Assembly (NCBI GenBank): GCA_003552325.1
Contig: PUKM01000163.1
Coordinates: forward strand, 1-41,141
Direction of reading: 5' to 3'
Length of the DNA: 41,141 nt
From: Natrialbaceae archaeon
Lineage (GTDB): Archaea > Halobacteriota > Halobacteria > Halobacteriales > Natrialbaceae
The notes below the pieces were generated by a model. It did no database searches, had not been told where the DNA came from, and saw only the letters and a list, made by a program, of their open reading frames with translations. Shown one piece after another: positions 32,571 to 41,050 of the stretch. Each line of letters opens with the position of its first letter. Within the stretch, counting starts at the first letter, position 1. A program made the translations under genes and the position numbers.

Positions 32571-33824
32571 TCACAGCCGTTCACCTCCAGTCGGAACGAC
32601 GCCGTTTCTGGCGACCGGCCGTCCATCTTTCAATACAGTCTCGACCGCGGTCGTATCGAACCGGTAGGCGAGATGGGCGTAGCGGGGTGCCTCGAGCACG
32701 AGCAGATCTGCCGGTGCTCCGACGGCGAGCGTTCCGAGTCCATCGGTACGCTCGATGGCGGATGCGGCGTGACTGGTTGCGCCGAGCAGTGCCTCCGCGG
32801 GCGTCATGTCCATCCCGAGGCAGGCGAGCGTCTGGACGAATCCCATATCCCGGCTGTGACAGTTTGGATTGAAGTCAGTTGCGAGGGCAACGGGAGCGCC
32901 AGCCTCGAGCATCGCTCTCGCATCAGCGTAGGCTTCGCCCAGACCAAAGGCGGTGCCGGGGAGAGCCACCGGAATGGTACCAGCGTCGACTAACGCGGCG
33001 ATGTCGTCGTCGGTCGCGTACAACAGGTGGTCGGCACTGGCCGCCTCGAGATCCGCTGCGAGTTGGGTCCCCCCGAGATGTGACAACTCCTCGGCGTGGA
33101 CTTTGGGGATCAGTCCGTGCTCGCGACCGGCCTCGAGAACGCGGCGTGACTGCTCAACCGAAAAGACTCCATCCTCACAGAAGACGTCACAGAAGGTTGC
33201 AATCCCCTGGTCGGCAACGGCTGGGAGCTGTTCGTCGACGACGTGGTCGACGTAGCTGTCTGTATTCTCATCCTCGGGGACGGCGTGGGCACCGAGGAAG
33301 GTTGCCACCAGGTCGATTGGATGGTGCTCGTCGGCTCGGGCGATAGCCTCGAGCAACCGACACTCCGTTTCGGTGTCGAGTCCGTATCCGGATTTGACCT
33401 CGACCGTCGTCGTCCCTCGAGAGAGCATCACATCGAGGTGATCGAGCAGGCCAGCAACGAGTTCGTCGGTAGACGCTTCACGGGTGGCTCGAACCGTCCG
33501 GAGGATTCCCCCGCCGTCGGCGAGGAGGTCCTGATAACTGGTCCCCTCGAGTTTGGCTTCGAACTCGTCGGAGCGGTCGCCGGCAAAGACGGCGTGCGTA
33601 TGGGGGTCGACGAACCCGGGGACGACGGCTCGCCCGCTGGCCTCGATGGCGATGTCAGCATTTTCGGGCGGATACGCACGGGTGATTTCGGTCGTCTCAC
33701 CGACGTCGATGACCTGGCCATCGTCGGCGACGAGGGCAGCGTCCTCTCGCACGTCGACTTCGGACGCTCCCGCCGGGCCAACCACGAGTTCGCTGGCTCC
33801 AAAGACCACGGTTCGTTCGCTCAC
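32571..33824 (-). CDS. hutI: imidazolonepropionase
   Basis: A 417-residue amidohydrolase that opens imidazolone propionate to formiminoglutamate. The metal-binding motif is VDPHTHAVFAGDRSDEFEAK, and later KVHAEELSHLGGTQLAADL and LATDFNPNCHS hold other ligands. The start is a GTG at 33824 that overlaps the hutG stop (GTGA), giving MSERTVVFGASELVVG. A longer frame upstream is Cys/Arg-rich and lies in hutG. It is the third gene of the hutU-hutG-hutI operon. Confidence 0.94.
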   Translation of the reverse strand: MSERTVVFGASELVVGPAGASEVDVREDAALVADDGQVIDVGETTEITRAYPPENADIAIEASGRAVVPGFVDPHTHAVFAGDRSDEFEAKLEGTSYQDLLADGGGILRTVRATREASTDELVAGLLDHLDVMLSRGTTTVEVKSGYGLDTETECRLLEAIARADEHHPIDLVATFLGAHAVPEDENTDSYVDHVVDEQLPAVADQGIATFCDVFCEDGVFSVEQSRRVLEAGREHGLIPKVHAEELSHLGGTQLAADLEAASADHLLYATDDDIAALVDAGTIPVALPGTAFGLGEAYADARAMLEAGAPVALATDFNPNCHSRDMGFVQTLACLGMDMTPAEALLGATSHAASAIERTDGLGTLAVGAPADLLVLEAPRYAHLAYRFDTTAVETVLKDGRPVARNGVVPTGGERL

Positions 33825-34777
33825 GACGACCACCCCGCAAGCGTGTGTCCAATCGCTCGAGCAGCCGCATCGACGGTACGTCCCGCCTGATCGAGCGGCG
33901 GCGCACACTCGACGACTTCGAATCCAGCGATGCGCTCGTCCATCGCGACTTCCCGGAGAGCCCGAAAGAGTGCGGCCGAAGACGGCCCCCCGGGCGTCGG
34001 TGCACTCACGCCAGGCGCTGCTGTGGCATCGAGCACATCAATGTCCAGACTCAGGTAGAGGGTATCGATCCCCGCCATCGATTCGATGACGTGCTTCGCA
34101 GTCTCTTTGGGCTGCCGTCTCAGCGTCTCGGCTGTGACGATCACGCCGCCGTGGTCCTCGAGATACCCCGCGTACTGACTCGAGGTCTCGAAGTGGCGTG
34201 CGCCGATGACGGCCAGTTTGTCGAGACCGCGGTCGTGTAACTGGGTGTAGGGCGTCCCACTCGAGGGGCCGTCGATTGGGGTCCGACAGTCCAGGTGGGC
34301 ATCGAAACTGATGACGCCGACCGTTCCCGACTTCTCGAGCAGTGGGGCAACGTTCGGCACTGTCAGTGAGTTATCCCCGCCCAGGAACACGGGCCGGGCA
34401 CCCGTCTCGTAGATGTGCTGTGTCACGCTCTCGAGGCCCTGCTGGGTTTCCGTGACCGAATCGGGGGCTGGCTCGAGCACGGCAGGTGTGCCCAGATCGG
34501 CGACGCTTAGTCCCGAGTGGTCGTCGTCGGATCCCGCCCTCGCTACCGGCCCGTGCTCGAAGTGGTGGGTCTTGACCCCAGCGAGTGACTGGCGGATAGC
34601 CCCAGGCCCCTCGCGGGCTCCAGGACGGCCGAGTACCGCCCCGTCGTACGGTTCTCCGACGATCACGGCGTCGTACTCCCCGGCCCGCTCGAGGGATGTT
34701 CCCTCGACCACGTCGCCGAAGGTCGTGTCCTTCGGATCGCTCGAGGGGCTCTCCCACGCAGGTGGGTCACTGAACAT
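33821..34777 (-). CDS. hutG: formimidoylglutamase
   Basis: A 318-residue ureohydrolase (arginase fold) that hydrolyses N-formimidoyl-glutamate to glutamate and formamide. Manganese-site motifs are FLGGDNS, SFDAHLDCR and SLDIDVLDATAAPGVSAPTP. Its ATG lies inside the end of hutU (11-base overlap) and its stop overlaps the hutI start, so the three genes are tightly coupled. Context separates it from agmatinase or arginase. Confidence 0.92.
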   Translation of the reverse strand: MFSDPPAWESPSSDPKDTTFGDVVEGTSLERAGEYDAVIVGEPYDGAVLGRPGAREGPGAIRQSLAGVKTHHFEHGPVARAGSDDDHSGLSVADLGTPAVLEPAPDSVTETQQGLESVTQHIYETGARPVFLGGDNSLTVPNVAPLLEKSGTVGVISFDAHLDCRTPIDGPSSGTPYTQLHDRGLDKLAVIGARHFETSSQYAGYLEDHGGVIVTAETLRRQPKETAKHVIESMAGIDTLYLSLDIDVLDATAAPGVSAPTPGGPSSAALFRALREVAMDERIAGFEVVECAPPLDQAGRTVDAAARAIGHTLAGWSS

Positions 34778-36512
34778 CCGTCTCCCCCATGGGAATCGAG
34801 ACGTCAGACGCTCGAGCCGTTCGTTCTGCTTCCTCGTAGCCCGCGTCGACGTGCCGAATCACGCCCATTCCCGGATCCGTGGTGAAGACGCGTTCGGCTC
34901 GCTCCCGCGCAGCATCGGTGCCATCGAGGACGACGTGATTGTTCGTGTGGAGTGCGTTGCCAATGCCGACCCCACCCCCGTCGTGCACGCTGACGATATC
35001 GGCACCAGCAGCGGTGTTCAACAGCGCGTTGAGGATGGGCCAGTCGGCAACCGCGTCGGTGCCGTCGGCCATCGCTTCGGTCTCTCGGTGTGGGCTGGCG
35101 ACGGAGCCGGCATCGAGGTGATCGCGGGTGACGACGATCGGTGCGCTGATCTCGCCTGCGGCGACGAGTTCGTTGATCCGACGAGCGAATCTGGCGCGTT
35201 CTGTGTGTCCGTCCTCGTCCCGTTCGAACCCGAGCCAGCAGACGCGAGCGGGCAATCCCTGGAACTCGACATGCTCCTGTGCGAGGTCGATCCAACGCCG
35301 AAGTTGTGTTTTTTCGGGGAAGAGTTCTCGTACGGCGTCGTCCGTCCGGTGGATGTCCGCCGGGTCACCAGAGAGGGCAACCCAACGAAACGGCCCCTTC
35401 CCCTGGCAGAACAACGGCCGGATGTACGCAGGGACGAACCCAGGGAAATCGAACGCCGTCTCGTGATCGCGGTGGTCGGCTACCTGTCCGCGAATGTTGT
35501 TGCCGTACTCGAGCGAAACAGCCCCCGCCGCTTGCATCTCGAGGATCGCATCGACGTGACGAACCATGGTGTCGAGACTCGCTTCTCTGTAGGCGTCGGG
35601 ATCACGCGCTCGAAGATCGTCGGCGTCCTCGACGGTGTACCCCGACGGGTAATACCCCTCGAGTACGTCGTGAGCGCTGGTCTGATCGGTGACGACGTCG
35701 GGGACGAACCCACGCTCGAGCATGCCCTCCAGCATATCTGCGGCGTTCATGTGGACGGCGACACTGTAGGCGTCACCAGCCTCTGCGGCGGTTTCGGCGC
35801 GCTCGAGAGCCGCCTCGAGGTCTGGGGCCCGCTCCTGGCAGTAGCCGGTCTCGAGTCGGCGCTGGATGCGGCGTTCGTCGACTTCGGCGGCGATACAGAC
35901 GCCGTTGTTCATCGTGACGGCGAGGGGTTGGGCCCCGCCCATTCCGCCCAGGCCAGCGGTGGCGACGATCCGTCCCCCGAGGCCCGCGTCGTCGGGGAAG
36001 TGCTGACGGCCAACTTCGGCCAGCGTCTCGTAGGTTCCCTGGATAATTCCCTGCGTGCCGATGTAGGCCCAGGAACCGGCTGTCATCTGGCCGTACATGA
36101 TTTTCCCTGCCGCCTCGAGTTCGTGAAAGTGTTCCCAGGTGTCCCACTTGCCGACGAGGTTCGAGTTCGCGATGAGGACGCGAGGGGCCCGTTCGTGGGT
36201 CCGGAACCGACCAACGGGTTTGCCACTCTGGACCAGTAACGTCTCGTCGTCCTCGAGTGTCCGGAGTGCGCTACAGATGGCGTCGTACGCCTCCCAGGAC
36301 CGGGCGGCTCGTCCCGTTCCGCCGTACACCACGAGGCGCTCTGGATCTTCGGCAACCTCTGGATCGAGGTTGTTGTTCAACATGCGTAGCGCTGCTTCTT
36401 GACGCCACCCACGGCACTCGGGTTCGGTTCCGGTCGGGGAACCCCGGTATCGTTTCCATTGCTCACTCGGCTCACCGATGCCTGCCCGTTCCTGTCCAGT
36501 TGGCGATGACAT
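34767..36512 (-). CDS. hutU: urocanate hydratase
   Basis: A 581-residue NAD-dependent enzyme turning urocanate into imidazolone propionate. Recognisable are LVVYGGTGRAARSWEAYDAI, GKWDTWEHFHELEAAGKIMY, the NAD loop TAGLGGMGGAQPLAVTMNNG, and QDQTS-like TDQTSAHDVLEGYYP. The ATG at 36512 (MSSPTGQERAG) is chosen over a longer frame whose extra 36 residues are Cys- and aromatic-rich and would cover the divergent promoter. It is the first gene of the hutUGI operon. Confidence 0.96.
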   Translation of the reverse strand: MSSPTGQERAGIGEPSEQWKRYRGSPTGTEPECRGWRQEAALRMLNNNLDPEVAEDPERLVVYGGTGRAARSWEAYDAICSALRTLEDDETLLVQSGKPVGRFRTHERAPRVLIANSNLVGKWDTWEHFHELEAAGKIMYGQMTAGSWAYIGTQGIIQGTYETLAEVGRQHFPDDAGLGGRIVATAGLGGMGGAQPLAVTMNNGVCIAAEVDERRIQRRLETGYCQERAPDLEAALERAETAAEAGDAYSVAVHMNAADMLEGMLERGFVPDVVTDQTSAHDVLEGYYPSGYTVEDADDLRARDPDAYREASLDTMVRHVDAILEMQAAGAVSLEYGNNIRGQVADHRDHETAFDFPGFVPAYIRPLFCQGKGPFRWVALSGDPADIHRTDDAVRELFPEKTQLRRWIDLAQEHVEFQGLPARVCWLGFERDEDGHTERARFARRINELVAAGEISAPIVVTRDHLDAGSVASPHRETEAMADGTDAVADWPILNALLNTAAGADIVSVHDGGGVGIGNALHTNNHVVLDGTDAARERAERVFTTDPGMGVIRHVDAGYEEAERTARASDVSIPMGETDVQ

Positions 36513-36564
36513 GGGCTGACAGACGAGCCGAGTCGGTAAGGGTTTCGAGTAGCCACACGCTGGG

Positions 36565-36576
36565 TATTTTATATAT
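36565..36576 (+). promoter_or_regulatory. TATA box of the HTH-10 regulator
   Basis: TATTTTATATAT lies about 25 bases before the GTG start at 36595, a textbook leaderless arrangement, in the 82-base divergent region shared with hutU. Confidence 0.65.
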
Positions 36577-36594
36577 GCTCGGGAAACTTCACCT

Positions 36595-37281
36595 GTGCAC
36601 GAAGCGACGTTCCACCTCACGCCACCCAGCAGTCGGTCCTACGATTCGATCACCGCCCAATTCGGCGGTCACCTCTCACTGTGGTGTACAGACAGTCGCG
36701 ATCTGGTCGTCGTTCACCTCGAGGATGACACCCCAATCGACCCACTTCTCGAGGCCATCGAGACCTTCACTGGGATCGACGACTCACTGGTCGACACTCA
36801 CTCGTCGACGGCGCTCGTCGTCACCACCACCTGTGTTAAATCCCACGAGACGCCGGTCGTCGATGGGATTCTCGACGACCACGGCTGTCTATTGTTGCCG
36901 CCGATCCGGTACCACGACGGCGGACGCTCGATACGCGTACTCTCGCTCGAGCCGGCAGCACTCACGGCGTGTTATCGCGCACTCGCCGCCATGTTCGACG
37001 TGACCGTCGAATCGAAACGGGAGCTCTCGACTGCGTCGTTTAACCCGGCCATCGAACCCGGCACCGCACCCGAACCAGGACTTTCGCCACAACAACACGC
37101 CGTCCTTTCACTGGCAATTGATCGTGGCTACTACGAGATCCCCCGAGCAACGTCGATGGCAGCCATTGCGGATTCCCTCGATATCGACCGGCGAACGGCC
37201 GACGAACACCGTCGCCGGGCCGAAAAGAAGTGCCTCGAGTGGGTAAGGCCGTTTCTCGAGAGCGCACACGCACGGAGATAG
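36595..37281 (+). CDS. HTH-10 (Bat-type) transcriptional regulator, probable hut regulator
   Basis: A 228-residue protein with a C-terminal bacterio-opsin-activator-type helix-turn-helix from about residue 163 (LSPQQHAVLSLAIDRGYYEI; MAAIADSLDIDRRTADEHRR). The N-terminal ~150 residues form the sensing part common in this haloarchaeal family. The start is a GTG, supported by the TATA box 25 bases upstream. It is divergent from hutU with only 82 bases between the starts, so control of histidine catabolism is the natural inference; the ligand is unknown. Confidence 0.88.
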   Translation: MHEATFHLTPPSSRSYDSITAQFGGHLSLWCTDSRDLVVVHLEDDTPIDPLLEAIETFTGIDDSLVDTHSSTALVVTTTCVKSHETPVVDGILDDHGCLLLPPIRYHDGGRSIRVLSLEPAALTACYRALAAMFDVTVESKRELSTASFNPAIEPGTAPEPGLSPQQHAVLSLAIDRGYYEIPRATSMAAIADSLDIDRRTADEHRRRAEKKCLEWVRPFLESAHARR

Positions 37282-37286
37282 CGACG

Positions 37287-37301
37287 GCCAGTGGCACTGG
37301 C
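37287..37301. repeat. 15-base palindrome after the HTH-10 gene
   Basis: GCCAGTG-G-CACTGGC has perfect 7-base arms, five bases after the stop. There is no T-run behind it, so it is not a classical terminator. Confidence 0.45.
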
Positions 37302-37534
37302 TGTGAGTGCTATCACCAGCGCTGAAACGCATTTCTTTCTGCTCGCAAAACGGTACGTTTACTCGATCTGTGATAACGGGTCTGGGTTGTTTTGACGAGT
37401 GGCTGCGTCGAAACGCTCGCTATCCAGGCATTCATATATCGGCTCTCTACACATTCGGGCAGACAGGACAGATAACTCATCAGCATATTCAGCACAACGT
37501 GGATGTCGGTGGCCGTGAGAGATTCGATCGATAA

Positions 37535-37861
37535 ATGGACGAACGTGGGGTGTTTGGTGGAACCGAATCGTGGACTGCCGATCCAAGCGCGGTTGGGTTT
37601 GGCTCCGTCTATGCGGGATCCGATGGCGAATTTTACACGAGCTGGGAGGTGCTCGCTTATCGGCGGAATGGACGGTGGCGGTTTTGCCTCGCCCACGAGG
37701 ATGGTCGCCGGTTAGTAGCTGACACTGACGGAGAGGCGGAGTCGTTGCTCTTGCTCGTGCCAGTTTCTCTTCGAGCGCTTCCCGAGTGGATCGATATTCA
37801 CGTCTGTACCGACCCCAAGGGTGACAGCCGACCCCGGACACGAGCAGTAGACACTCGGTGA
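37535..37861 (+). CDS. small acidic hypothetical protein
   Basis: A 108-residue protein with several aromatic/beta-strand segments (GSVYAGSDGEFYTSWEVLAY, GRWRFCLAHEDG, PEWIDIHVCTDP) and a basic end. I do not recognise the family. Acidic composition and codon usage favour a real gene. The 253 bases before it contain only the palindrome at 37287 and A/T-rich words (CATATAT near 37433), with no clear TATA box at the usual distance. Confidence 0.55.
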   Translation: MDERGVFGGTESWTADPSAVGFGSVYAGSDGEFYTSWEVLAYRRNGRWRFCLAHEDGRRLVADTDGEAESLLLLVPVSLRALPEWIDIHVCTDPKGDSRPRTRAVDTR

Positions 37862-37959
37862 CGTGGTGATATCGGGAGGCGCACAACCAGTCAGGACCAC
37901 GATAACGACTGGACAGTTTCACGTGATGATTTTGGCACAAGGAACGCCTCGCCCCTGCT

Positions 37960-38715
37960 GTGAAGCGGCGAAGCGTCCTCGCGGCGATTGGCTCACTCGG
38001 GTCACTCGGTGCCCTGCACTACACGACGCGACCACGACCAGACACGCTCGAGGTGCGGTTCTGGCTCAGTGAACACGCTGCCCAATACGATATCGTCGAG
38101 ACGATACAGGCGTACCTCGAGTGGGCACTCGACTATGATTTCTGGTCTGTCGATGTCTCCTATGGTGGTCACCAGGTGCTCGAGCGCGAGCAGGGAGCCT
38201 GGCCCGTACGCAGTGGACGATGGCCCCTCCGGGTCGGCGCGGGTGGGGTCGGCGCGGACACCGTTGAAACTGCACGAGACGTCAACCTGTTGGTGACTGC
38301 TGGCGAGATGAATCAGGCCCCGACTGGCTATGCGATGCCACACATCGCCTCGGTCGGTGGCGCGCAGTATCTCGAGGCGCTTGGACCGCCTGTCGAGCAG
38401 TCAATTCGCCCGTATACCAGATCGAATTTCAGTATGCAAGTGTTGCTCCACGAGGTTGGACACACGCTCGGATTGCAACACGACCACGGGACGATATTCA
38501 AACAGGGCCCCACGACGGTGGCGACGCCGATGGTGAGTGCCTACGCGTGGGATGACGAGTTTCAGGCGACGCACTCTCGATGTGGTGACGCCTACGTTCC
38601 TCGTGACCAACGCGAGGAAACGCGCGAAGGCAGGCCTGCTCGAGCCATTTCACTCGAGTTTTCGTCTTGTTCGCGTGACCGACTGTCGTCGTATCGTGGG
38701 GGCGTCCGCCCGTAA
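37960..38715 (+). CDS. Tat-exported metzincin-like zinc metalloprotease
   Basis: A 251-residue protein with a zinc site HEVGHTLGLQHD at residues 164-175, the HExxHxxGxxHD pattern of metzincins, and a methionine downstream (ATPMVSAYAW) where the Met-turn belongs. The GTG start gives MKRRSVLAAIGSLGSLGALH, a short twin-arginine-type signal with a hydrophobic core, so it is probably exported folded. No lipobox cysteine is seen. The C-terminus is unusually Arg/Ser-rich for a haloarchaeon (RLSSYRGGVRP). Substrates are unknown. Confidence 0.8.
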   Translation: MKRRSVLAAIGSLGSLGALHYTTRPRPDTLEVRFWLSEHAAQYDIVETIQAYLEWALDYDFWSVDVSYGGHQVLEREQGAWPVRSGRWPLRVGAGGVGADTVETARDVNLLVTAGEMNQAPTGYAMPHIASVGGAQYLEALGPPVEQSIRPYTRSNFSMQVLLHEVGHTLGLQHDHGTIFKQGPTTVATPMVSAYAWDDEFQATHSRCGDAYVPRDQREETREGRPARAISLEFSSCSRDRLSSYRGGVRP

Positions 38716-38868
38716 CCGTGTTATTCTTTCCGTCTGTGAGGCAAACCAAACCATTTCAAGCCGGTCTCGCGTATGATTCAGTCGTATGTGTAGTGACGGG
38801 ACACGGAACCGGTCTCTCGGAGGAGTGTTGCATTCTTTGCTGACGAGACGAGTGCTGACAGTCGGACA

Positions 38869-38922
38869 GTTTCGGTGGCTTCGCCCCTCTCACGAGACCG
38901 CTGACACAACTGCCACCGAAAC
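38869..38922 (+). repeat. 11-bp inverted repeat in the 5' leader of the next gene
   Basis: GTTTCGGTGGC (38869-38879) and GCCACCGAAAC (38912-38922) are perfect 11-base arms separated by 32 bases and end nine bases before the ATG at 38932. As RNA this would sequester the region before the start codon. Confidence 0.7.
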
Positions 38923-38931
38923 GGGTGAACG

Positions 38932-39354
38932 ATGGTAAGCCCGTTCCGAGTCGATGCCATCATCGACCTTGCCTACGGGGCCTTGATCCTGCTCGCGATT
39001 GTGTTGATTGCGACGCTCGAGTTCGGTATCGGTATCGCCTTTGGCCTCGGTGTCTTTTCTGCATACGTTCTTCACGTCGTCTGGAAGATGGCTCGGTTCG
39101 ATCCCGAATGGATGACGAAGGCGGTCGAGGATACCGTCGAGGAGGTTGTCGACGAGAGTCTCGAAAAACAGGTCGAAGGCGTACAGTCACAGGTACAAAA
39201 AGCGGTCGACGAATCCGTCGAAGCGCGGGTTGAAAAGCAAGTCAAGGACGTGCAAGCCCAGGTCGAAGCCGTCGAGGAACGGGTCGACCGTCGCCCACGG
39301 GAAGACGAGGTAGAAGAGCTCGTGGAGGACTCGATTGAGAACGAACTCGAGTAG
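38932..39354 (+). CDS. membrane-anchored coiled-coil protein
   Basis: A 140-residue protein. Two hydrophobic segments lie at about residues 8-52. A long charged helix with heptad spacing follows (VEGVQSQVQKAVDESVEARV; KDVQAQVEAVEERVDRRP), with internal repeats of the V-x-x-Q-V kind. The layout suggests a membrane-tethered rod. I do not recognise a family. Confidence 0.7.
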   Translation: MVSPFRVDAIIDLAYGALILLAIVLIATLEFGIGIAFGLGVFSAYVLHVVWKMARFDPEWMTKAVEDTVEEVVDESLEKQVEGVQSQVQKAVDESVEARVEKQVKDVQAQVEAVEERVDRRPREDEVEELVEDSIENELE

Positions 39355-39369
39355 GCAGTACACCAGTTC

Positions 39370-39798
39370 TCAACGGACGACAGTGACGGGAACCGGTGAC
39401 CGCTTTGTCACCGTCTCGGCGACGTTTCCAACCAGAAACCGCCGCACTGCGCGGTCTCGGTCTGCGCCGTGGCTTCCGAGCACCACCGCGTCGTAGTCTT
39501 TCGCACGATCGACGATGATGCGGGCGGGATGACCGATACCGACGATGGTCTCAATCTCCCTCTCGTGTTCGCTCGCCGTCTCGTGGGCCCGATCGAAGAC
39601 CGGTTCGGCGCGTGTCGCGGCTGCTTCATGAATATCGTCCTCGAGCGTCAGCGCCACGGCGTCCCCCATCATCATCGACGGGACGCCGACGACGTGTAAG
39701 ACGCTGATCTCGGCGTCAGGATGATTGTCGAGGGCGTACTCGAGGGCTCGGCCAGCCGGTTCCGAGTCGTCCATCGGAACGAGTATTCGAGAGAGCAT
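39370..39798 (-). CDS. UspA-family universal stress protein
   Basis: A 142-residue protein of normal Usp length: RILVPMDDSEPAGRALEYAL at the N-terminus and LGSHGADRDRAVRRFLVGNV as the ATP-loop region. The loop differs from the strict G-x2-G-x9-G(S/T) pattern (longer spacing, and GN instead of GS/GT), so nucleotide binding is uncertain. It lies 39 bases after the phosphate transporter gene on the same strand, so the two may be cotranscribed; Usp genes often follow transporter genes in haloarchaea. Confidence 0.9.
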   Translation of the reverse strand: MLSRILVPMDDSEPAGRALEYALDNHPDAEISVLHVVGVPSMMMGDAVALTLEDDIHEAAATRAEPVFDRAHETASEHEREIETIVGIGHPARIIVDRAKDYDAVVLGSHGADRDRAVRRFLVGNVAETVTKRSPVPVTVVR

Positions 39799-39837
39799 GG
39801 GTGAGTCACGACTGCCAGTACTGTAAGTGTCACCTGC

Positions 39838-41019
39838 CTACGTGACTCCCGGTACGAGAGTAAAGAACCCATACGCCAGTATCGTCGACATCGACGGACC
39901 GATGATCCACATCGAGACGTACTTGATGACCGCTCGAGGGTTGAACAGATCACTCCCATCGAGTACCTGCTCGGTTTCTTGCTCCCCAATGGCGGGCGTC
40001 GGTTCGTCTTCTTGTTCTTCGGCAACGATCGCCCCGAGTTGGATCTCGCGGTCGTTGATGTCCGGATCGCGGGAGACCGCCTCACGCACCGTGATCGGTC
40101 GCGTCGCCCGGCCCCATCCGATGCCAACGATCGTCATCACCGTTGCCATCACGAGGCTGATCGGGATACCGATGTAGGAGAGTGCGGTCGTGATCGTCGA
40201 CGCCGTCACCATCACGAACAACGCGGCGAGCAGCGGGATATCGCTGAGTTCGCCACCGACCGATTCCATCGTCCGACGGGCGATAGTGAATCCACCGAGC
40301 CCGATTGCGAGCGTCGCAACGATCACGGCGGTATTCACGTCCAATCCGGCCTCACCGACCAGCGGCGCGGCAGCGTTCGGAACGTTACTCGCGCCCGCAC
40401 TGAACGCCATGTAACAGCCGATAATGAGGACGACGACGGTGGACGCGAGTTCTGATCGGGTCGTGTTCGGCCCACGTACTGGTTTTGGAACCAGTCCCTG
40501 TCTCTCGAGGGTCAGTAACGGACCATCGGATGATTCGATAGTCACCCGTCGATTCACCTCCGGATAGATGTAGCGACCGATGACGGCGCCGATCCAGAAC
40601 CCGATGATTGGCGTCACGATCCACCAGGACACGATCTCGGCGATGGTGGCGTAATTGAGTGTGTCAGTTGCCAACCCGAGTCCGGCAATCGCCCCAACGG
40701 TAGTCATCGAGGTTGGTACTGGGACGCCGAAAATATTCGCGACGAGAATCCCCAGTCCGATAAAAAAGAGGACGGCAACACCCATCGAAAGGGTGAGCTC
40801 GACCGTAATGATATCTCCACTGAGCGTTCCCATCACGTTCTGACCCACCGTCATCCCACCGAGGAATACAAAGACGGTCATGATGGCCGCTGCAGTCGTT
40901 TTCTTTACAATACCGGCACCGACGGATGGACCCCACGTGATTCCGGTCGATGAACCCCCAATATTGAACCCGACGAAAATCGACGCGATGACACCAACCA
41001 GCAACAGCGTTTCGACCAT
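39838..41019 (-). CDS. PiT-family inorganic phosphate transporter
   Basis: A 393-residue membrane protein with two related halves. The N-terminal signature is GFNIGGSSTGITWGPSVGAG and the second half carries AFSAGASNVPNAAAPLVGEA, corresponding to the duplicated GANDVANA motif of PiT phosphate permeases. An acidic loop (AEEQEDEPTPAIGEQETEQV) lies near the C-terminus before the last two helices. The first motif lacks the usual Asn-Asp pair, so the transported ion should be checked. A TATTTTATC box at 41042-41050 (minus strand) suits the ATG at 41019. Confidence 0.9.
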   Translation of the reverse strand: MVETLLLVGVIASIFVGFNIGGSSTGITWGPSVGAGIVKKTTAAAIMTVFVFLGGMTVGQNVMGTLSGDIITVELTLSMGVAVLFFIGLGILVANIFGVPVPTSMTTVGAIAGLGLATDTLNYATIAEIVSWWIVTPIIGFWIGAVIGRYIYPEVNRRVTIESSDGPLLTLERQGLVPKPVRGPNTTRSELASTVVVLIIGCYMAFSAGASNVPNAAAPLVGEAGLDVNTAVIVATLAIGLGGFTIARRTMESVGGELSDIPLLAALFVMVTASTITTALSYIGIPISLVMATVMTIVGIGWGRATRPITVREAVSRDPDINDREIQLGAIVAEEQEDEPTPAIGEQETEQVLDGSDLFNPRAVIKYVSMWIIGPSMSTILAYGFFTLVPGVT

Positions 41020-41041
41020 TGCTAGAGGGTTCTACTGTCCC

Positions 41042-41050
41042 GATAAAATA
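41042..41050 (-). promoter_or_regulatory. TATA-like box for the phosphate transporter
   Basis: TATTTTATC on the minus strand lies 23-31 bases before the ATG at 41019. Confidence 0.5.

Noticed and set aside
34321..34383. Defective HutG because its first metal motif is GGDNS rather than GGDHS
   Set aside because: I believe GGDNS occurs in other formimidoylglutamases, and the remaining motifs are intact.
38869..38922. Origin recognition boxes
   Set aside because: The arms contain CCACCGAAAC, which loosely resembles haloarchaeal ORB cores, but a base is missing, the G-run is absent and no orc gene is near.
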